From Hyalella azteca (taxonomy: Eukaryota; Arthropoda; Malacostraca; Amphipoda; Hyalellidae), in NCBI RefSeq assembly GCF_000764305.2, contig NW_025937535.1:40486-104485 (forward strand): a stretch of DNA of 64,000 bases. The letters are read 5' to 3'. The notes under the pieces were generated by a model. That model ran no database searches. It was not told the origin of the DNA and worked only from the letters and a program-made list of their open reading frames with translations. The stretch's first letter is position 1. The number at the start of each line of letters is the position of its first letter. Positions 10,901 to 23,119 of the stretch are shown here, piece by piece. Position numbers and translations under genes: made by a program.

Positions 10901-13677
10901 TCTGTATATTTGAAACGAATCATTTGACATCGCATCGCTGTATATACTCTCTTCATCCCTGTCCTCCATTTCCGTGCTCCCTTCTACAGGTGCAGTCACT
11001 AATAGTGACTGGTTTACAGGCGGTGTATCGTGTTTGGGTTGAGGTTTGCTTTCATCACTGAGATCTATAGAAAAATTCTTGAAACTGTTGAGAAATCCAT
11101 TGTCTTGGGATTCTGGTAGCTTTTTGGTCTGAAGCTCAGAGGGAAGAATGGAAGCATCGGCAGAAGCTTTTTTACATTTAGGTAAAGTCACTTCCTCATC
11201 TTGGTGCCCACCATTAAGCCAGTTAGGACTCAAGAGGCTAGGAGAGTGTTTAATACCATCATCATGGAACCAATGTTCATCTCCGTAAAGATTTTCCAGG
11301 GCGATTTGTGTGAAGTGCGAGACGATGTTAGTTGCCTGATGGTAGGATACTGCCTGCAGCATCCGCTCGTCTTGCCCAAGAAGCAGTGGAGACCCGTGCG
11401 TGTGTAGGTCCAACTTTTGCAGACTTGTGTACGTCCTCCTGGTCACCAGCACCTGTGCATAAAATTCTCCTCGTCCATGCTCTAAAAGCGTCCAATTAAT
11501 TTTTAAAATAGTTTGACACTTTCATTAACTTAAAAGTGAGAACATCTAGCTTTCAGAACTATTAGCACGTCTCTCAAGTCATCATTGCGGTTACCACTCT
11601 AACAAAATTTAGAGGCATGCGCGACCTTGCACTATATAGGGCCGCCTAGGACTAGGGGAGCACGTAGATCAGCTTCTCTATGTCCGCTTCGGTTCAGGGT
11701 TCGAAGGCTACCTCTGGGCAGCTTGCTATGATTCGGCTCGGGCAACCCTTGTCATACTCTCAGGTGACTATAGGGTCTTATCTTATAAGAGATTCTGACC
11801 AGAAACTGATTTCGATCGAGAGGCCAAGCAGACCCGGAATAACTTAGCGCCGAGTATTGTAACTATTCGGCCGAAGCCTAGGCGGTCCCCGAATATTGTT
11901 AGGGTGCAGTCTGTATAGTCACCATTCAAGTGTGGGTAGACTATGAAGTGAAGTAAAATTATAATATGTGCGTGAAGGATATTCCAAATCGTGTTTAATG
12001 TATGATCAATATACTACTAAGGTAACCATATCGTAAATTGAAAATGAATGGATACCTGGGTTTGACCTGGGACCTGAGATACCTGGGTTCGAATTTCGTC
12101 CATTTGAGTGCGGATTTTGTCGATGAAGTAGATGTTAGGCCCGAAGCGATGCATGACCTCTTCCCAGTCCAGATAATGCATCACATTGCCGAACATGTTG
12201 CTATTTTCTACCTGCGACGTTGCCTGGGTCCAGAGCACCTGGGGAAATGTACTAGTATATACGTGTCTGGACGAAGAAATACAGTTAGCTCGTGCTACTT
12301 AGAGTTTTACCTAACTTAACCTACTCTAAATATAGGCGAACAAGCGCATCGATCGGTACCTATCCGCTATTTCGTTGTACACAGTGCAAGTTAGTGAAGT
12401 CCCCTCCGTTTATACTATTCCATAACTACACTTCTCGCTAATGGAGTGAACCCACCTTGATACCTGCCAGTTCAGGTGTGTTGACATTTGGAAGAACTTG
12501 ACGTGAAGAATTGGCCCCCTTGGTGTCTTTCGAGGACTCTTCTTCGCACCGGCATACTCTCTTGAGGGGCAGGTACTGGGGACACGGCAATGGACTATCG
12601 CCTGATGGAGGTGAATGATAAATTCTGATCAAAATGACATATTGAACTTCAAGTGACAGGAAATTGTTAAGGAATCCAATGAAGACTTAAAAGAATTACT
12701 GGTATTTTCAAGGAATCCTTTATAGTGCATGGAGATTTTTTTTATCAATCTAGGAATACGAAATGTGAGAGTGTTTCTAATTCTATTTCTTCGTTAACTT
12801 TTACGCTATCTGAAGCCATTTTGATATAGCCATGCTACAGACACAAAACGAGATGACCCCTTCTATATTCAACCCTCTCACCGTCAGCTTGACTATCAGT
12901 TTGGTTCTGAACATCAACTTCATGTCGTTCTTCACCGAGTGGAGTCGTTAGTCCCATTCTAACTTTCCTCACATCACAGGTCTTCTTTCCTCTTATAGCT
13001 GGTACCCTAGCCTTTGTGTCTTCCTCTTCCACCAAGCATATACTAGAAGGCGGGAAATGAACTTTATAGATTTGAAGACCGCTTACAAAGATTTTTTCCA
13101 TGATTACCGATGAGCATAAGCCGATAATTATTCTCGACAACACCACCATGCACGAGGTTATGCTGTCTTCCATGATGAATGAATTACTCCGCACCAGCTC
13201 CTCCCTAATGTCAACCACTTCGCCAGCGCTGAAGAGGTAGTCCACAAACTTGAGAACTATTCGCTTGTTGGTGGGCAACTTAGGAACAACTTGCCCGGGA
13301 ATTTTAGTTGAACTTATTGGCATCGCGAGCCTGGATTTGTTTTCGTCGGGATTCGGATTCAGAGCTTTCTTAGGAAGTTGGAGCTTTGCGGATTCTTTCC
13401 TTTCTGTGCTGACATTTACTGAATTTTTCTTAACTCTTCGTCTTTTCTTTTTGGCTCCAGTTTTCTTCCCACTTGTGTGGCCAGCCGAATGTATAGTATC
13501 ATTGTTATTGGAAATTTGCTTTGCGGTTGTGCTACGTTCCACGACACTGATTTTATAGCCTCCAAATTGTTCGTTTTCTTGGTTGGAAGAGTGCGTGCTT
13601 TCACCAGCACGTGGTAGGTTGCCTGAAGGTTTATGGGGAGTAAGGTTGCTTCTGCGGTAAATCCTGGTTTTCGGCAT
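7512..13677 (-). CDS. Paralogue A of an unrecognised two-module gene
   Basis: I do not recognise the family. Exons 13677-12882, 12601-12456, 12238-12083, 11452-10483, 10186-10035, 9261-9106 and 7907-7512 join in phase to exactly 924 codons (923 residues), which supports the model. The protein repeats one module twice: (a) KFVDYLF...REELVRSN...SRIIIG...FPPSS, about residues 136-212 and 561-635; (b) LPCPQYLPL with RC; (c) YLDWEEV...RFGPNIY; (d) KLDLHTHG...TQIALE. Basic and Ser-rich stretches near the N-terminus suggest a soluble, possibly nuclear protein; this is inference. It lies head to tail with paralogue B. The ATG at 13677 is chosen because MPKT is shared with the remnant at 6331. A fully soluble enzyme cannot be excluded. 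Confidence 0.75.
8000..9105. other. Intron 6 of paralogue A
   Basis: Two short plus-strand open frames (8118-8312 and 8759-8965) lie here, inside an intron of the opposite gene. Neither shows homology I recognise or splice partners, so I do not call them genes. Confidence 0.5.
9106..9261 (-). CDS. Paralogue A exon 6
   Basis: 156 bp, phase 0, between TTACAG and GTAATG. It encodes VFWCQGMW, FGNVSFYRDWEEV, RFGPNIY and EIRTQ. Confidence 0.8.
9575..9655 (+). mobile_element. SINE-like 3' tail in intron 5 of paralogue A
   Basis: CAAGTCACGAAAAGTTCAAG is followed by TCGGCG (9600-9605), AGGCC, GGCCT and CGCCGA (9633-9638), then short TTATG repeats. The upstream TTTAGATCTTC is shared with the copy near 426-436. 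Confidence 0.6.
10035..10186 (-). CDS. Paralogue A exon 5
   Basis: 152 bp, CATCAG acceptor and GTAGGT donor. It encodes ARLLPCPQYLPLEKLSRCVH and ends ELVDTK. It repeats exon 2. Confidence 0.8.
10483..11452 (-). CDS. Paralogue A exon 4 (fusion exon)
   Basis: 970 bp. The first part, VLVTRRTYTSLQKLDLHTHG, repeats exon 7; a charged linker follows; the end, KRIVIKFVDYLF to FPPSSMRL, repeats exon 1. The exon closes with LGLTDIG at GTGAGT. Confidence 0.8.
12083..12238 (-). CDS. Paralogue A exon 3
   Basis: 156 bp when ended at the donor matching the other copies (EIRTQ then GTATCT). A second, near-identical donor lies 27 bp further on at 12056, giving an in-frame nine-residue extension. It encodes VLWTQATS, YLDWEEV and RFGPNIYFI. 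Confidence 0.8.
12456..12601 (-). CDS. Paralogue A exon 2
   Basis: 146 bp entering in phase 1. CATCAG acceptor and GTGGGT donor flank a frame with LPCPQYLPLKRVCRCEEE, ending TPELAGIK. Confidence 0.8.
12882..13677 (-). CDS. Paralogue A exon 1
   Basis: The ATG at 13677 starts MPKTRIYRRSN. A lysine-rich patch (KKTGAKKKRRRVKKNS) looks like a nuclear localisation signal. KRIVLKFVDYLF to FPPSSICLVEEE follows. The exon ends at a GTGAGA donor in phase 1. An in-frame GTG 27 bp upstream extends the open frame but is not a likely start. Confidence 0.75.
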
Positions 13678-13974
13678 TCTGTCCGGAGTGTCGAAAGGTG
13701 CCACGGCGTGAATGTTACACTCCTGTATGACGGCCGTCCTCGAGGTCGACCTGCGGCTTTAAGTCTATCCAGTGTAGACACCCTGAAAAGAAGAAGAACT
13801 CCTGTTTGACAGAGGTCGAAATTTGAGGCACGCTTAGTCCCGGCGACTGAGCGTGACGTCAAGCCATGTCAACATCACGTCAGTTCGAATAACCACAATT
13901 AAAAATATTAATTGTAATAATAATTATTAGAATACTTTTGATTTCGTTAAAACAACGTTATTTTAAAGTCAAAA

Positions 13975-14550
13975 CCAATCGCTACACTGACTGTATGAAC
14001 CAGCCGCCACACTGACTGTATGGACCAGCCGCTACACTGACTGTATGAACCAGCTGCTTCACTGACTGTATGGACCAGCCGCTACACTGACTGTATGGAC
14101 CAGCCTCTACACTGACTGTATGTACCAGCCGCTACACTGACTGTATGGACCAGCCGCTACACTGACTGTATGGACGAGCCGCTACACTGACTGTATGGAC
14201 CAACCGCTACACTGACTGTATGGACCAGCCTCTACACTGACTGTATGTACCAGCCGCTACACTGACTGTATGTACCATGTATGGACCAGCCGCTACACTG
14301 ACTATGGACCAGTCGCTACACTGACTGTATGGACCAGCCGCTACACTGACTGTATGTACCAGCCGCTACACTGACTGTATGGACCAGCCTTTACACTGAC
14401 TAAATGGACCAGCCTCTACACCACTGACTGTATGTACCAGCCGCTACAATGACGGTATGGACCAGCCGCTACACTGACTGTATGTACCAGCCTCTACACT
14501 GACTGTATGGACCAGCATCTACACTGACTATGCTACACTGACTGTATGGA
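13975..14550. repeat. 25-bp satellite array
   Basis: More than twenty units of about 25 bp, with core CGCTACACTGACTGTATG and GACCAG. Units vary at a few positions and a few are shortened. It lies upstream of paralogue A. Confidence 0.9.
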
Positions 14551-14559
14551 TCTGGTCTA

Positions 14560-17320
14560 CTGCGTGCCTACGCACGCTGTAATTTTCGCGCGTTTCCAAG
14601 ACAAACACTGGCAGCGGCAGCCTGGGCTTCTCCCATTCACGTGCAGCATATACGCTATCCCGCCATACATGAGATATAGAACAAATGTTAATACCAAAAT
14701 GTAAAAAAATTCATATTTTTCATATTTGTTATTATAGCTGGAAAAAATATTTTCTTATGAATTAAGGTTGTGACAATTCATCGCAATTTGCGCTACCATT
14801 CACGTTGTACATTTACAGTTGTTTATCATCAAAATGTATTGTTTTCTAATCACATTTCAATTAGATGGGATACTCCAAAATTCTAGCCCTTGCGTAACTG
14901 ATAATATTCAGGAAATTGTATGGTAAATTAGCATCATTATGAGTAAGGTTTGCATTATTTTGTTTCATTTGCCGGTTTGCTAGCAATACCATAATATCCA
15001 AATAAGAATAATATCAATATTAAATTAGGGCGTTCAGTTCACGATCAGTATTCGTACTAATGTACATACTATTACTTTTATTCATATTTCATTTGCTGTT
15101 CAAATAACAGTACGCGAGTGCAGAAACAATTAAGTTTTACTCAAACTTGTCATCATGAGAATTATTAGTCGTAATTAGGTCTTTCAATAATTCCTAAGGG
15201 ATTAAGATTAAAAGCGTTGTCAGATTCATAGCAATCGTTGCAATTCGGGTAAGATTTTAGATTTTGAACTTCGCGAATCAAAGGCTTTAGCCTCTTAAAC
15301 TGTCAATTCAGCAAGGCACTGAGCCGTTTAGTTATATTAAAATCCTTTCAGATTGAAAAGAAAAGTTTAATTCTACCGCGTTATGATGTACCTAGTAGGC
15401 TAGAGATATGCTCATTGTGGAAACCCTAGTGGCATTAATATTAATGACACGCCTTTTGAAGGAAACTTTTTTTCGGCTGACTTATCTTCTTTCATTTAAG
15501 AGCAGTTATCTCATGCATTCATCATACATCCGTGAATTCCTTTTTAAAAGGGCAGTTGACCGCATTCTCATTGACTGCCCTCAATGCCATTTGTGCATAG
15601 AAAGATGACATTCTTTTAATATCCCCGCAATACATATTTATTTTTTATATGTAATCTAGAGCACTAGGTAAGTTTCAAGGCCATTTGACGTGTGCATTAG
15701 TGACCTTGATATGAGAACCTTACCAATGAGAGGCCTCTCAGTCTTCACTCATGTCCCGTTCAAGGTCTGCAATCTGTTTCTGTATGTATCTTCAAAATCA
15801 TAAGATTCATTTTTTTTATAAATGAATGCTATGCGATTGACCAAAACATATATTTAATTATGATGGAAACATATGAAATGCATGTTTATAGTTACTCCCA
15901 CATTGCATATATGAGGAGTCATTTTACATCTAATTAATCCCTAAGTACTATTACAGTTATAAAATATAGAATAATGTAGAATTTGAATAATTCTGCCTAA
16001 AAGATTATTTACTGATTATTTTATTCTCTAAATATTGTATTTCCTGAAAGTCTGGAAACGCGCGAATTGCGAGGCCCATGTGAAAGATCGACTTCGCTTT
16101 GCAGACGACAGATGTTTATGTACATCTGCGTTTCTTTCGACATGTGTGATATGGAAATATTCACGTAAATCGAGAATACGTGTTTGAAAAATCATAGATA
16201 ATTTTTCCATTTAAAATTAATAATAATTTTGACTTGTTGTACCTTTTTTTGATTTATATGCACCATCGCATAATATTTTTGCCACCCAAAGAAACGCAGC
16301 TACAAGATGTCGGCAGCAGGATGACTTTTTCTCACAAAAACTTATTTCGTAAGTTATCTCCTATCAAGAGTTAAAATTCTATATGAATCAAATGGTCATC
16401 ATTTATATTATAAATTGAAATATTTTACATCATGACTTTCAATAGGAGCCATCAATGAAGAGACGAGAAAGGAGTGTGTTCGTTTGTACGTCCTTAACAA
16501 TAAACAAAACTTGAGACATTTCTAGTCGAGAGGAGATCGAGTAATGGTGTGCTGGAAAATTGCTCGTGGGTATGAAGAGAGTTTTTGTGTCTATGCTGGT
16601 ATTATTGTTCAAAAAAGTTTCATCAAGACTTCCGAAAGATATTTTTTATGTTTGTGAGTGGTGTTAAGTTCCTAAAAGAACACGCGCAATGCTTATCGCA
16701 GGTAGAAAGTGGTGTGCAATTACGAAGTCCAACTTCTTATTTCCCGAAGCTCCGTTACTATCTCTTCCTCCGCAACTCATCTCGAGAAGAAACCACCACG
16801 TTGGGCCTAATCATAAGCTGCTGTTGAACATTATATTGTGAAAATGCCTGCCTTGTTTCATTATATTATGACCGTGGCCTTCATAAATACTGCAGTTTAA
16901 CCTTTGATATTTTCCGATGTGATGCCGTCTTGCTCAAGCCCACGCATTTTGTTTTCAGACTTTCAGTTTGTAAATTTCGTTTTCACTAAGAGTGCCACTG
17001 CTAAGACTGAGCCTCAGTTTTCCTGAGGTTCATTATATTACTCATAATTACTGAATTGAACACTGCATTGTGCTGCTGTTGCCAAAAAAATGAAATGCTA
17101 ATGGGATTGGCTAACATTGCAGTAATATTTTTGTAATGAAACTAAACCTGACTTTCCATTTAAAATTTGGCCTCTGGGCTGGCCCTGCTGGCCTGCTGGG
17201 CAATAAGCACTAGGCAGCCTAGCAAGCTAGTTACAAGGCTAGCTTGATCTTAAATATATGTACCACCATTTCCATAATTTCATCATGCTATTTTGCGTAC
17301 ATTAGCCATACATATGTCCG
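14560..17320. other. AT-rich intergenic stretch, no gene seen
   Basis: Only short chance frames appear on either strand. I see no splice-linked exon, RNA gene or clear tandem repeat. Confidence 0.6.
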
Positions 17321-17374
17321 TTTGACCCAGGGTACAGTCGTACAGAGGGTGCAAGCAGCATCGCTAAGCAGCAT

Positions 17375-17590
17375 AGTGACAAAGCAGAGAGTTTTTTAGA
17401 CTCTCCCTCAACTGCCTCAAGTTCATTTTTGAGTCCTATAAGACAGACATATAAGTAGACCAGTAAAGTATCATGGATGCCAGCATTATCATACTTAAGA
17501 AATTGGTTTAAATCTTGAGTTTTGGGAAAATTAAAAATGAACTGATTCCAAAAAAGGTCTGGTTTGCCACTATGCCAACGCAGTGTGGAA
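17375..17590. mobile_element. MITE related to the insertion at 45742-45950
   Basis: Starts with CATAGTGACAAAGCAGAGAG and TTTTTTAGACTCTCCCTCAA, and ends with an inverted, diverged version (TTAAAAATGAACTGATTCC, then GTTTGCCACTATG). The same arms border the insertion in copy A of the ankyrin locus. Confidence 0.6.
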
Positions 17591-17706
17591 TTCTAGAGGG
17601 ATATTAAATTAACCAGTACACATAGCATATTGGAAAGCAGGATCTGAAAGGTTGGAAAGTCCAGGAACTTTCCACTTCCAGTCCATTTTATTATATAAAT
17701 TATACA

Positions 17707-17890
17707 TATCCTATCACTTTTCAGCTGTGATTGGTTGCTGGGGATGCTTTCAAGCTGTGATTGGTTGATGGGGATGCTTTCCAGCTGTGATTGGTTGCTG
17801 GGGATGCTTTCAAGCTGTGATTGGTTGATGGGGATGCTTTCCAGCTGTGATTGGTTGTGCCCATATGCCCCGCCCCAAATATGGTATATG
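17707..17890. promoter_or_regulatory. CCAAT / GC-box / CArG cluster in a 30-bp tandem repeat
   Basis: Five units of about 30 bp, each with AGCTGTGATTGGTTG, alternate in two sequence versions (a 60-bp higher-order repeat). Each carries an inverted CCAAT box (ATTGG) next to CAGCTG. The last is followed by GCCCCGCCCC and CCAAATATGG, a perfect CArG match. That motifs lie here is seen; promoter function is inference, and no exon is attached. Confidence 0.45.
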
Positions 17891-18086
17891 TACTACAGTA
17901 CTGGTTAACTAAATACTTAACTTAAACTTGATCATTACAAACAAAAAGCCTGGAAAAATTTCAAAAAATCCATTAAATAAAAGAAAAATAGAGAATATCT
18001 ATCAAACAAGAGACATTCAAACAATTTTCTAACAAATCTGAGGTACTATACAATTGAAACAGTTTGTCCACTTCTGACCCTCCTTT

Positions 18087-18600
18087 TCATTTATAGTCAG
18101 TCACCTGGCAGAGCACTGTATCTAAGGAAAGCATTCCACCTTTGGTGGAAAGCTTTTTTATAAGTGAACCTCCATTTCTAGAATTCCACCCTGTCACCAA
18201 GATATGATTTTTCAGCCAAAAGCGTTGCTGGCCCTTTTTAAGATCCATTGCCGGTAATTTTTTGTAAGAAAGTGCTGCAAGCAACTTTGATACTATATCC
18301 TTTACTATCCACGCACCGAAACTCACAACATAACTGATTTCCCGACAAGCTTCACTGCCTCCTGATCCTTCTGGTGTACCAGAAACCTTACTGTGTGCGC
18401 TTACAGTCCTTCAGATTTCCAGTAATTTTAAAGTCATTTCTCTTGTGCTGTAAGTTGTGCAATAATTTCAATCCAAATGTGTCGGCAAGATCTTCGGAAG
18501 GCATAAATTTTGCCGCGGATGCGTTGCCAAAGATCTTGCGATATTCACCCACTTTCTGCTCAGTGGCATTTGACGGTTTGGTGCTAAATGACAAGTGGAT
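18087..18600 (-). pseudogene. Degenerate coding remnant of a dispersed repeat
   Basis: Two minus-strand frames, VGEYRKIFGNASAAKF...SEDLADTFGLKLLH and IVKDIVSKLLAALSYKKLP, are repeated in order on the plus strand at about 46035-46400 and 55130-56540 in more broken form. I do not recognise the protein. Three copies outside one duplication point to a mobile or amplified sequence. Confidence 0.5.
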
Positions 18601-18899
18601 ATCCTTTTTATCTTGAAATTTTAGTTTGTCTTGCTCAAGCTTTGGCTTCCTTTGTGTAGATTATAGGATTGCAATATACTCTTACTGGTCATCAAAAATC
18701 TTGTGGCTTCAAAGAATTTCATTTTTGATAAATTGGAAATTTAGAAGTTTTCTAAAATTTAGGGGAATTTATGGCTCCAGTATCAGATTTTTTGGTTTAA
18801 TTGAAAATAATATAAGAAAATATATAAGAAATATGTCACTCCAAGAAAATTTGTTATACTGCCATTCTGGACAACCTGGCAGAAATGGCCTGTGAATGA

Positions 18900-20530
18900 G
18901 ACAAAAGTGCCCATATTTGCTGTCAGTTTGTCATTTTTATGCCTCTTGTCTAATTTAATTGATCAAAATAAAAATACTTTTAATTTTTGATTGTAATTTT
19001 AAAAATTGTCATAAAATGATAGTTTTTTAATAGCAACTTCCACAAAATTCTATCCTATATTCCAGATTGGTTCTACAGTCAAGTCAAGTAACACTCTCTG
19101 CCAAAAACATCCATACTCAAAATATTTTTGTTTTTTTTGTCTTGTGGTTGCCAGCATGCTTTTGGCCATAGCCTAAATCTTCATGCGGAAAACATTCTTG
19201 TTAATGCCATTGTAGTTGGGAAAGTATGAGTCAGCTTGCTAATGCTAACAGATGGTGTTATAACAAACATAGTGTTATAACATTACTTATTGCCTTAAGC
19301 AAGAAGTTGTATTGTGGTTTCAAGGGTGAAAGTAGAGAAATGACCCAAAATGTGCTACTGTTTGAATATTGATTTCCACATTTTTGAAAGTATGTTCAGA
19401 GCTTGACAATTGAACTTGCGGCTGCAAATTTGATGCACAAAACGGATTTGTTTGCACAAAAACAGTCGTGGCTCAAAGAACATATCTATTCCACACTATG
19501 TTCTCTATGTATGATTTCAGGCCAAGATTTGAAGAAAGCCTACTTATTACTTAAATCTTGTGGTGCCAACTGAAATAGGTACATTTGATAACTTTTGAAT
19601 CACATGCCTTTGTTGTATGTGTTTGCTAACAATTTAATAAAAAATTATTCATTATTCATCTTGTGGCTATAAAAAAGGCAAGAAGGCTCTAATCATGGCT
19701 CTCTAGCTAGATTTAAATATAGATTCCAGATGTGCTTCTGGCATCATATATATCTACTCTCTGAGCCATGAGTATTTTTTCTTACCATTTCTTAGCAAGA
19801 TGAACTTCTAATGCCATTTCTGTAGGATTCCTTCTCAGCCTCAAGCCAAGAAGGCTCCTGTCCTAGTCCTACTGTTATCGAAAATGCACAAGCAAGGCAC
19901 AACGTTCCAAAATTATTATGGAAATGTCACTTTGTTGCCATGAGTTGTATGTAGTTCAGTAGTTAGTGGTACTGTAAAACAGGGTGGCTTGGACCATTGA
20001 TGGGGAGGCTTGAACCAATTTGTGATACTTTGTATTTGTGATTACACTTACTTTGTGTGATAGAAATAGTCACCTAGTAAATAAATAAAACATATCTCTT
20101 TACTGCATTTGTAGTTCATCTCATGATAATTCTAGAATCTAGAGCCATCAACACAATTTTTCAAAGGCAAGAACTTCATGAGTGTAGTGTTTTCTTTTCT
20201 TAGTAGGGTTTCCCAAGTCACTCTATTTTAGGATTTTAGGGTAATTTTCCAGTCTTGGATGACGTAAGATCTATTTGAAGTGTTCCTTACCTGCTTTTTG
20301 TTGTTTTGCTCTAGTGGGGAAAAAACTGATTTGTAGCTGCTACTGGATTTTATGAGCTGGAAGTTTGTTAAATTTACAGCCATTAAATAGAAATCCTAAG
20401 CCTGTGATTTTGTTTTTTAAGTTCATGAATCCATTCTCAAAGCCAATGAAGATTATATCTAAACTAGTTTTGCGTTTTGTGTCGTATCTCTAATACTTCA
20501 CTATAAATTAATTCAGAAGCAAAATGTATG
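18900..20530. other. No gene seen
   Basis: AT-rich sequence with only short frames. No tandem repeat or exon could be supported. Confidence 0.55.
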
Positions 20531-20532
20531 TA

Positions 20533-22804
20533 CCGTCAAGTGGGGTGACTGTGGCCAAATTACACTATTTTTTGCCAATCAAATTCCTACAAAATAGGAA
20601 TGAAGCGGTGCTGCCATTGTAAATTTGTACATATATCATTGAAATGTTCATATTTAAATATGTCATGTCTGAATTATGTCACTTTTATAGTTGAATCATT
20701 TATTTACAAATTACCTGGCTGGCCAATGTCACCCCACTATGGGGTGACTTATGCCATATGTGTTTAAACATGGTAAAAATGTAGTAAAAAGGATTTTATG
20801 GCCAAATTCAGCTATTTTTGAGGTGACATCAACCATGCAGGGTGTTTAAGGGGACCGGCTACCCTAAAATTTTCAATTTTGGCGTTTTCCGGTTGTTGGG
20901 CTCATCTTAAAGCTTACTTTTTGACGCATCCAACGGTACCAGAATCATCCCTCTACGTCGAAAAATGATTTCGTAACAGCCCCCCGAAGGGAGGGAGTTT
21001 TTAGAGCCCTTAACTAAAACCTATGGGATTAATTAGAAGGCTAGACACACTAAAAAGGAATGTCTGACGTAAAGTGGCCAATCATGGTATTATCCGGTGC
21101 TCATACTCATCTTAAAGCTTACTTTCTGACGATTCCATTGGTGGCAGAATCATCTTTCTACCTCCATTTTTACGTTCACCACGCCCCATGGAACGGGGGG
21201 CGGTGTGGGGCGGCCTTAACAAATTCCTAAGGCATTAATTACGGGGCGTGACTTGATATACTGCCAGATGCAGCCAGATCTTTCAGTGCCGATCATGATA
21301 GCGAGGTGAAAGGTGTGCAGCCACTTGCTCTAGTCCTTCCTCACTTAGTTTTAAGGCTTAGTTTTGGTATGTTGGCTACGTTACGACTCTTTTACATCAT
21401 TTTACGTGCCGCCCGGCAGTTTTTCGGGCGTGGTGAAAACCTCCGATTGGTCTCACGGCAAATCTATCTCCTCCTACAGTTTTCAAGCTACAGCAATGAG
21501 ACATATACCATTCAACTCGCAAAGACCATACCTATCGATTTGAACATCACTTTTTTGAATTTCTATCTGGTTTGTTTTTTATATGGGGGAGAAGGGGGGG
21601 GAGGGGGAAAAAATGAGAAGAATGGAAAAAACGCTCATAAAAAAAACTATGGGGAAAATGAAAAAACCCATGTTTGAATTGACAGATATGGTCTTTACGA
21701 ATAGAATGATACGTGTCTCGATGTTGTAGGATGATTTTTGTAGGAGGAGATAGATTTTCTAAAGTACCCCTTTTTAGCCGTTTTCTATGAATTTCACGTT
21801 TTCTATCGATTTTTTCGAAAAATTCATAGGAGCAAAATGTTATTTTTTTTTACATTTTACGTATGTATGTGAAGTTTCATGATGATCAGATGATAACTGT
21901 AGAAGTTTTTCCGGAGGGTAGCCGGTCCCCTTAAAGGATGGTAATTGCCTGCTGAATTTGTCTCATCATAGTTAAGTGTTCTCAGGTGGGACATCCTTCA
22001 AGGTTTCCTCCAGATTGCAGAAATATTGGGCCATAACTTCACTGCCACTATTGGCACGGCTTCTTTTGATGTTATTAGCATTTTGGGTTGTAAGCTGGTC
22101 TCAATTTTGCTTTAAAAATGAGATCACCCAATCCTGACCAGGAAGATTTCCCTTGAACTTATGTAAAGTGAGACCCTATTTGTCAAGGTAATTTTTTACC
22201 AAAAAACGCAGATGGGAAGCCCCAGTCTGATAGCTGAATAATGTAGGATACTAAATATAGAGTATCTAGAGTAGGATCTAGGTGAAAGAGTAGACTGTCC
22301 AACTTCCATCAACTGCAGTGCTTTCTTAAACAACTCCTCCGAATATGTCCGATATGGCCTAGACTCTAATTTACATTTATAGCTGTGTATATTGTCTGAA
22401 AAAAGAAGAAAAAATCTATTATTCTAAGCGTTTATTGGCTGGCCAATGTCACCCCATTCTGCCCATTACTATGGAGTGACATTGGCCAGCTAAGTTTTTA
22501 AGCATGTATAAAAAGATCTGGTTCCAAAATTATTTTTGTATCTCAAAATATTAAAGTTTTCACTCAGCTTTTTCTTAACAGTACTGTGGCATTTAGTTTG
22601 TGTAGGTCACGCAGGATTTACAATTAATGAAACAAAACAGTTTCCAATTGATATAGAAAAAACTACATTGGATACCATTTCATTTCATAAACATAATACA
22701 ACTACAACAGAAACAAATGGCAGCAAAACAAAATCATAAAGGTTGGCTGAAGTCACCCTGACAGCCAAAGTCACCCTGGTGGCCAAAGTCACCCCACTTG
22801 ACGG
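20533..22804. mobile_element. DNA transposon with TA target site, Tc1/mariner-like ends
   Basis: Terminal inverted repeats CCGTCAAGTGGGGTGAC and GTCACCCCACTTGACGG are flanked by TA on both sides (20531-20532, 22805-22806). Inner palindromes of GGCCAATGTCACCCC lie near 20720-20760 and 22438-22495. Without the nested element (20850-21930) it is about 1.19 kb and encodes nothing recognisable, so it is non-autonomous. Its ends resemble those of 55301-56345. Confidence 0.8.
20850..21930. mobile_element. Nested TTAA-targeting DNA transposon (piggyBac- or Kolobok-like)
   Basis: 1,081 bp with inverted termini GGGGACCGGCTACCCT and AGGGTAGCCGGTCCCC, flanked by TTAA at 20846-20849 and 21931-21934. A block containing ATCTTAAAGCTTACTTT occurs twice inside. 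No transposase is visible. A 123-codon frame at 21306-21677 is in its interior and has no recognisable homology. Confidence 0.85.
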
Positions 22805-23119
22805 TATATGTGTAGTGGCAGTGGCAGATATGTTATATTCAATGCATACCTCAACTTGTAGAAAGCTCCTGCTCTAAATTCCACTAAGTTTTGAATTACG
22901 AATGCTTCAATTTGAATTTATTTAAACACGATTACTTTTGTTGCCTGCTATGAAGCTGCAGTCTGGAAAATGATGGATGTGAGAGTTCCCTCTTAATGTT
23001 TGTCAAGTATTATTTTGGTTAGGAAGAGCTTATTTAGAGCTCACCAAACATTAGGCAAATGATTATTGGGCTTTTAATGTTGGACAAGGAATGAACATAC
23101 ATAACAGCTGACTCTGGAG

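Noticed and set aside
1465..13677. Assignment of the paralogues to the PHYHIP C-terminal family
   Set aside because: The size and some aromatic spacing seemed suggestive, but no motif lines up, so the family is left unnamed.
13975..14550. CRISPR-like array
   Set aside because: Units are contiguous with no unique spacers, and the genome is eukaryotic.
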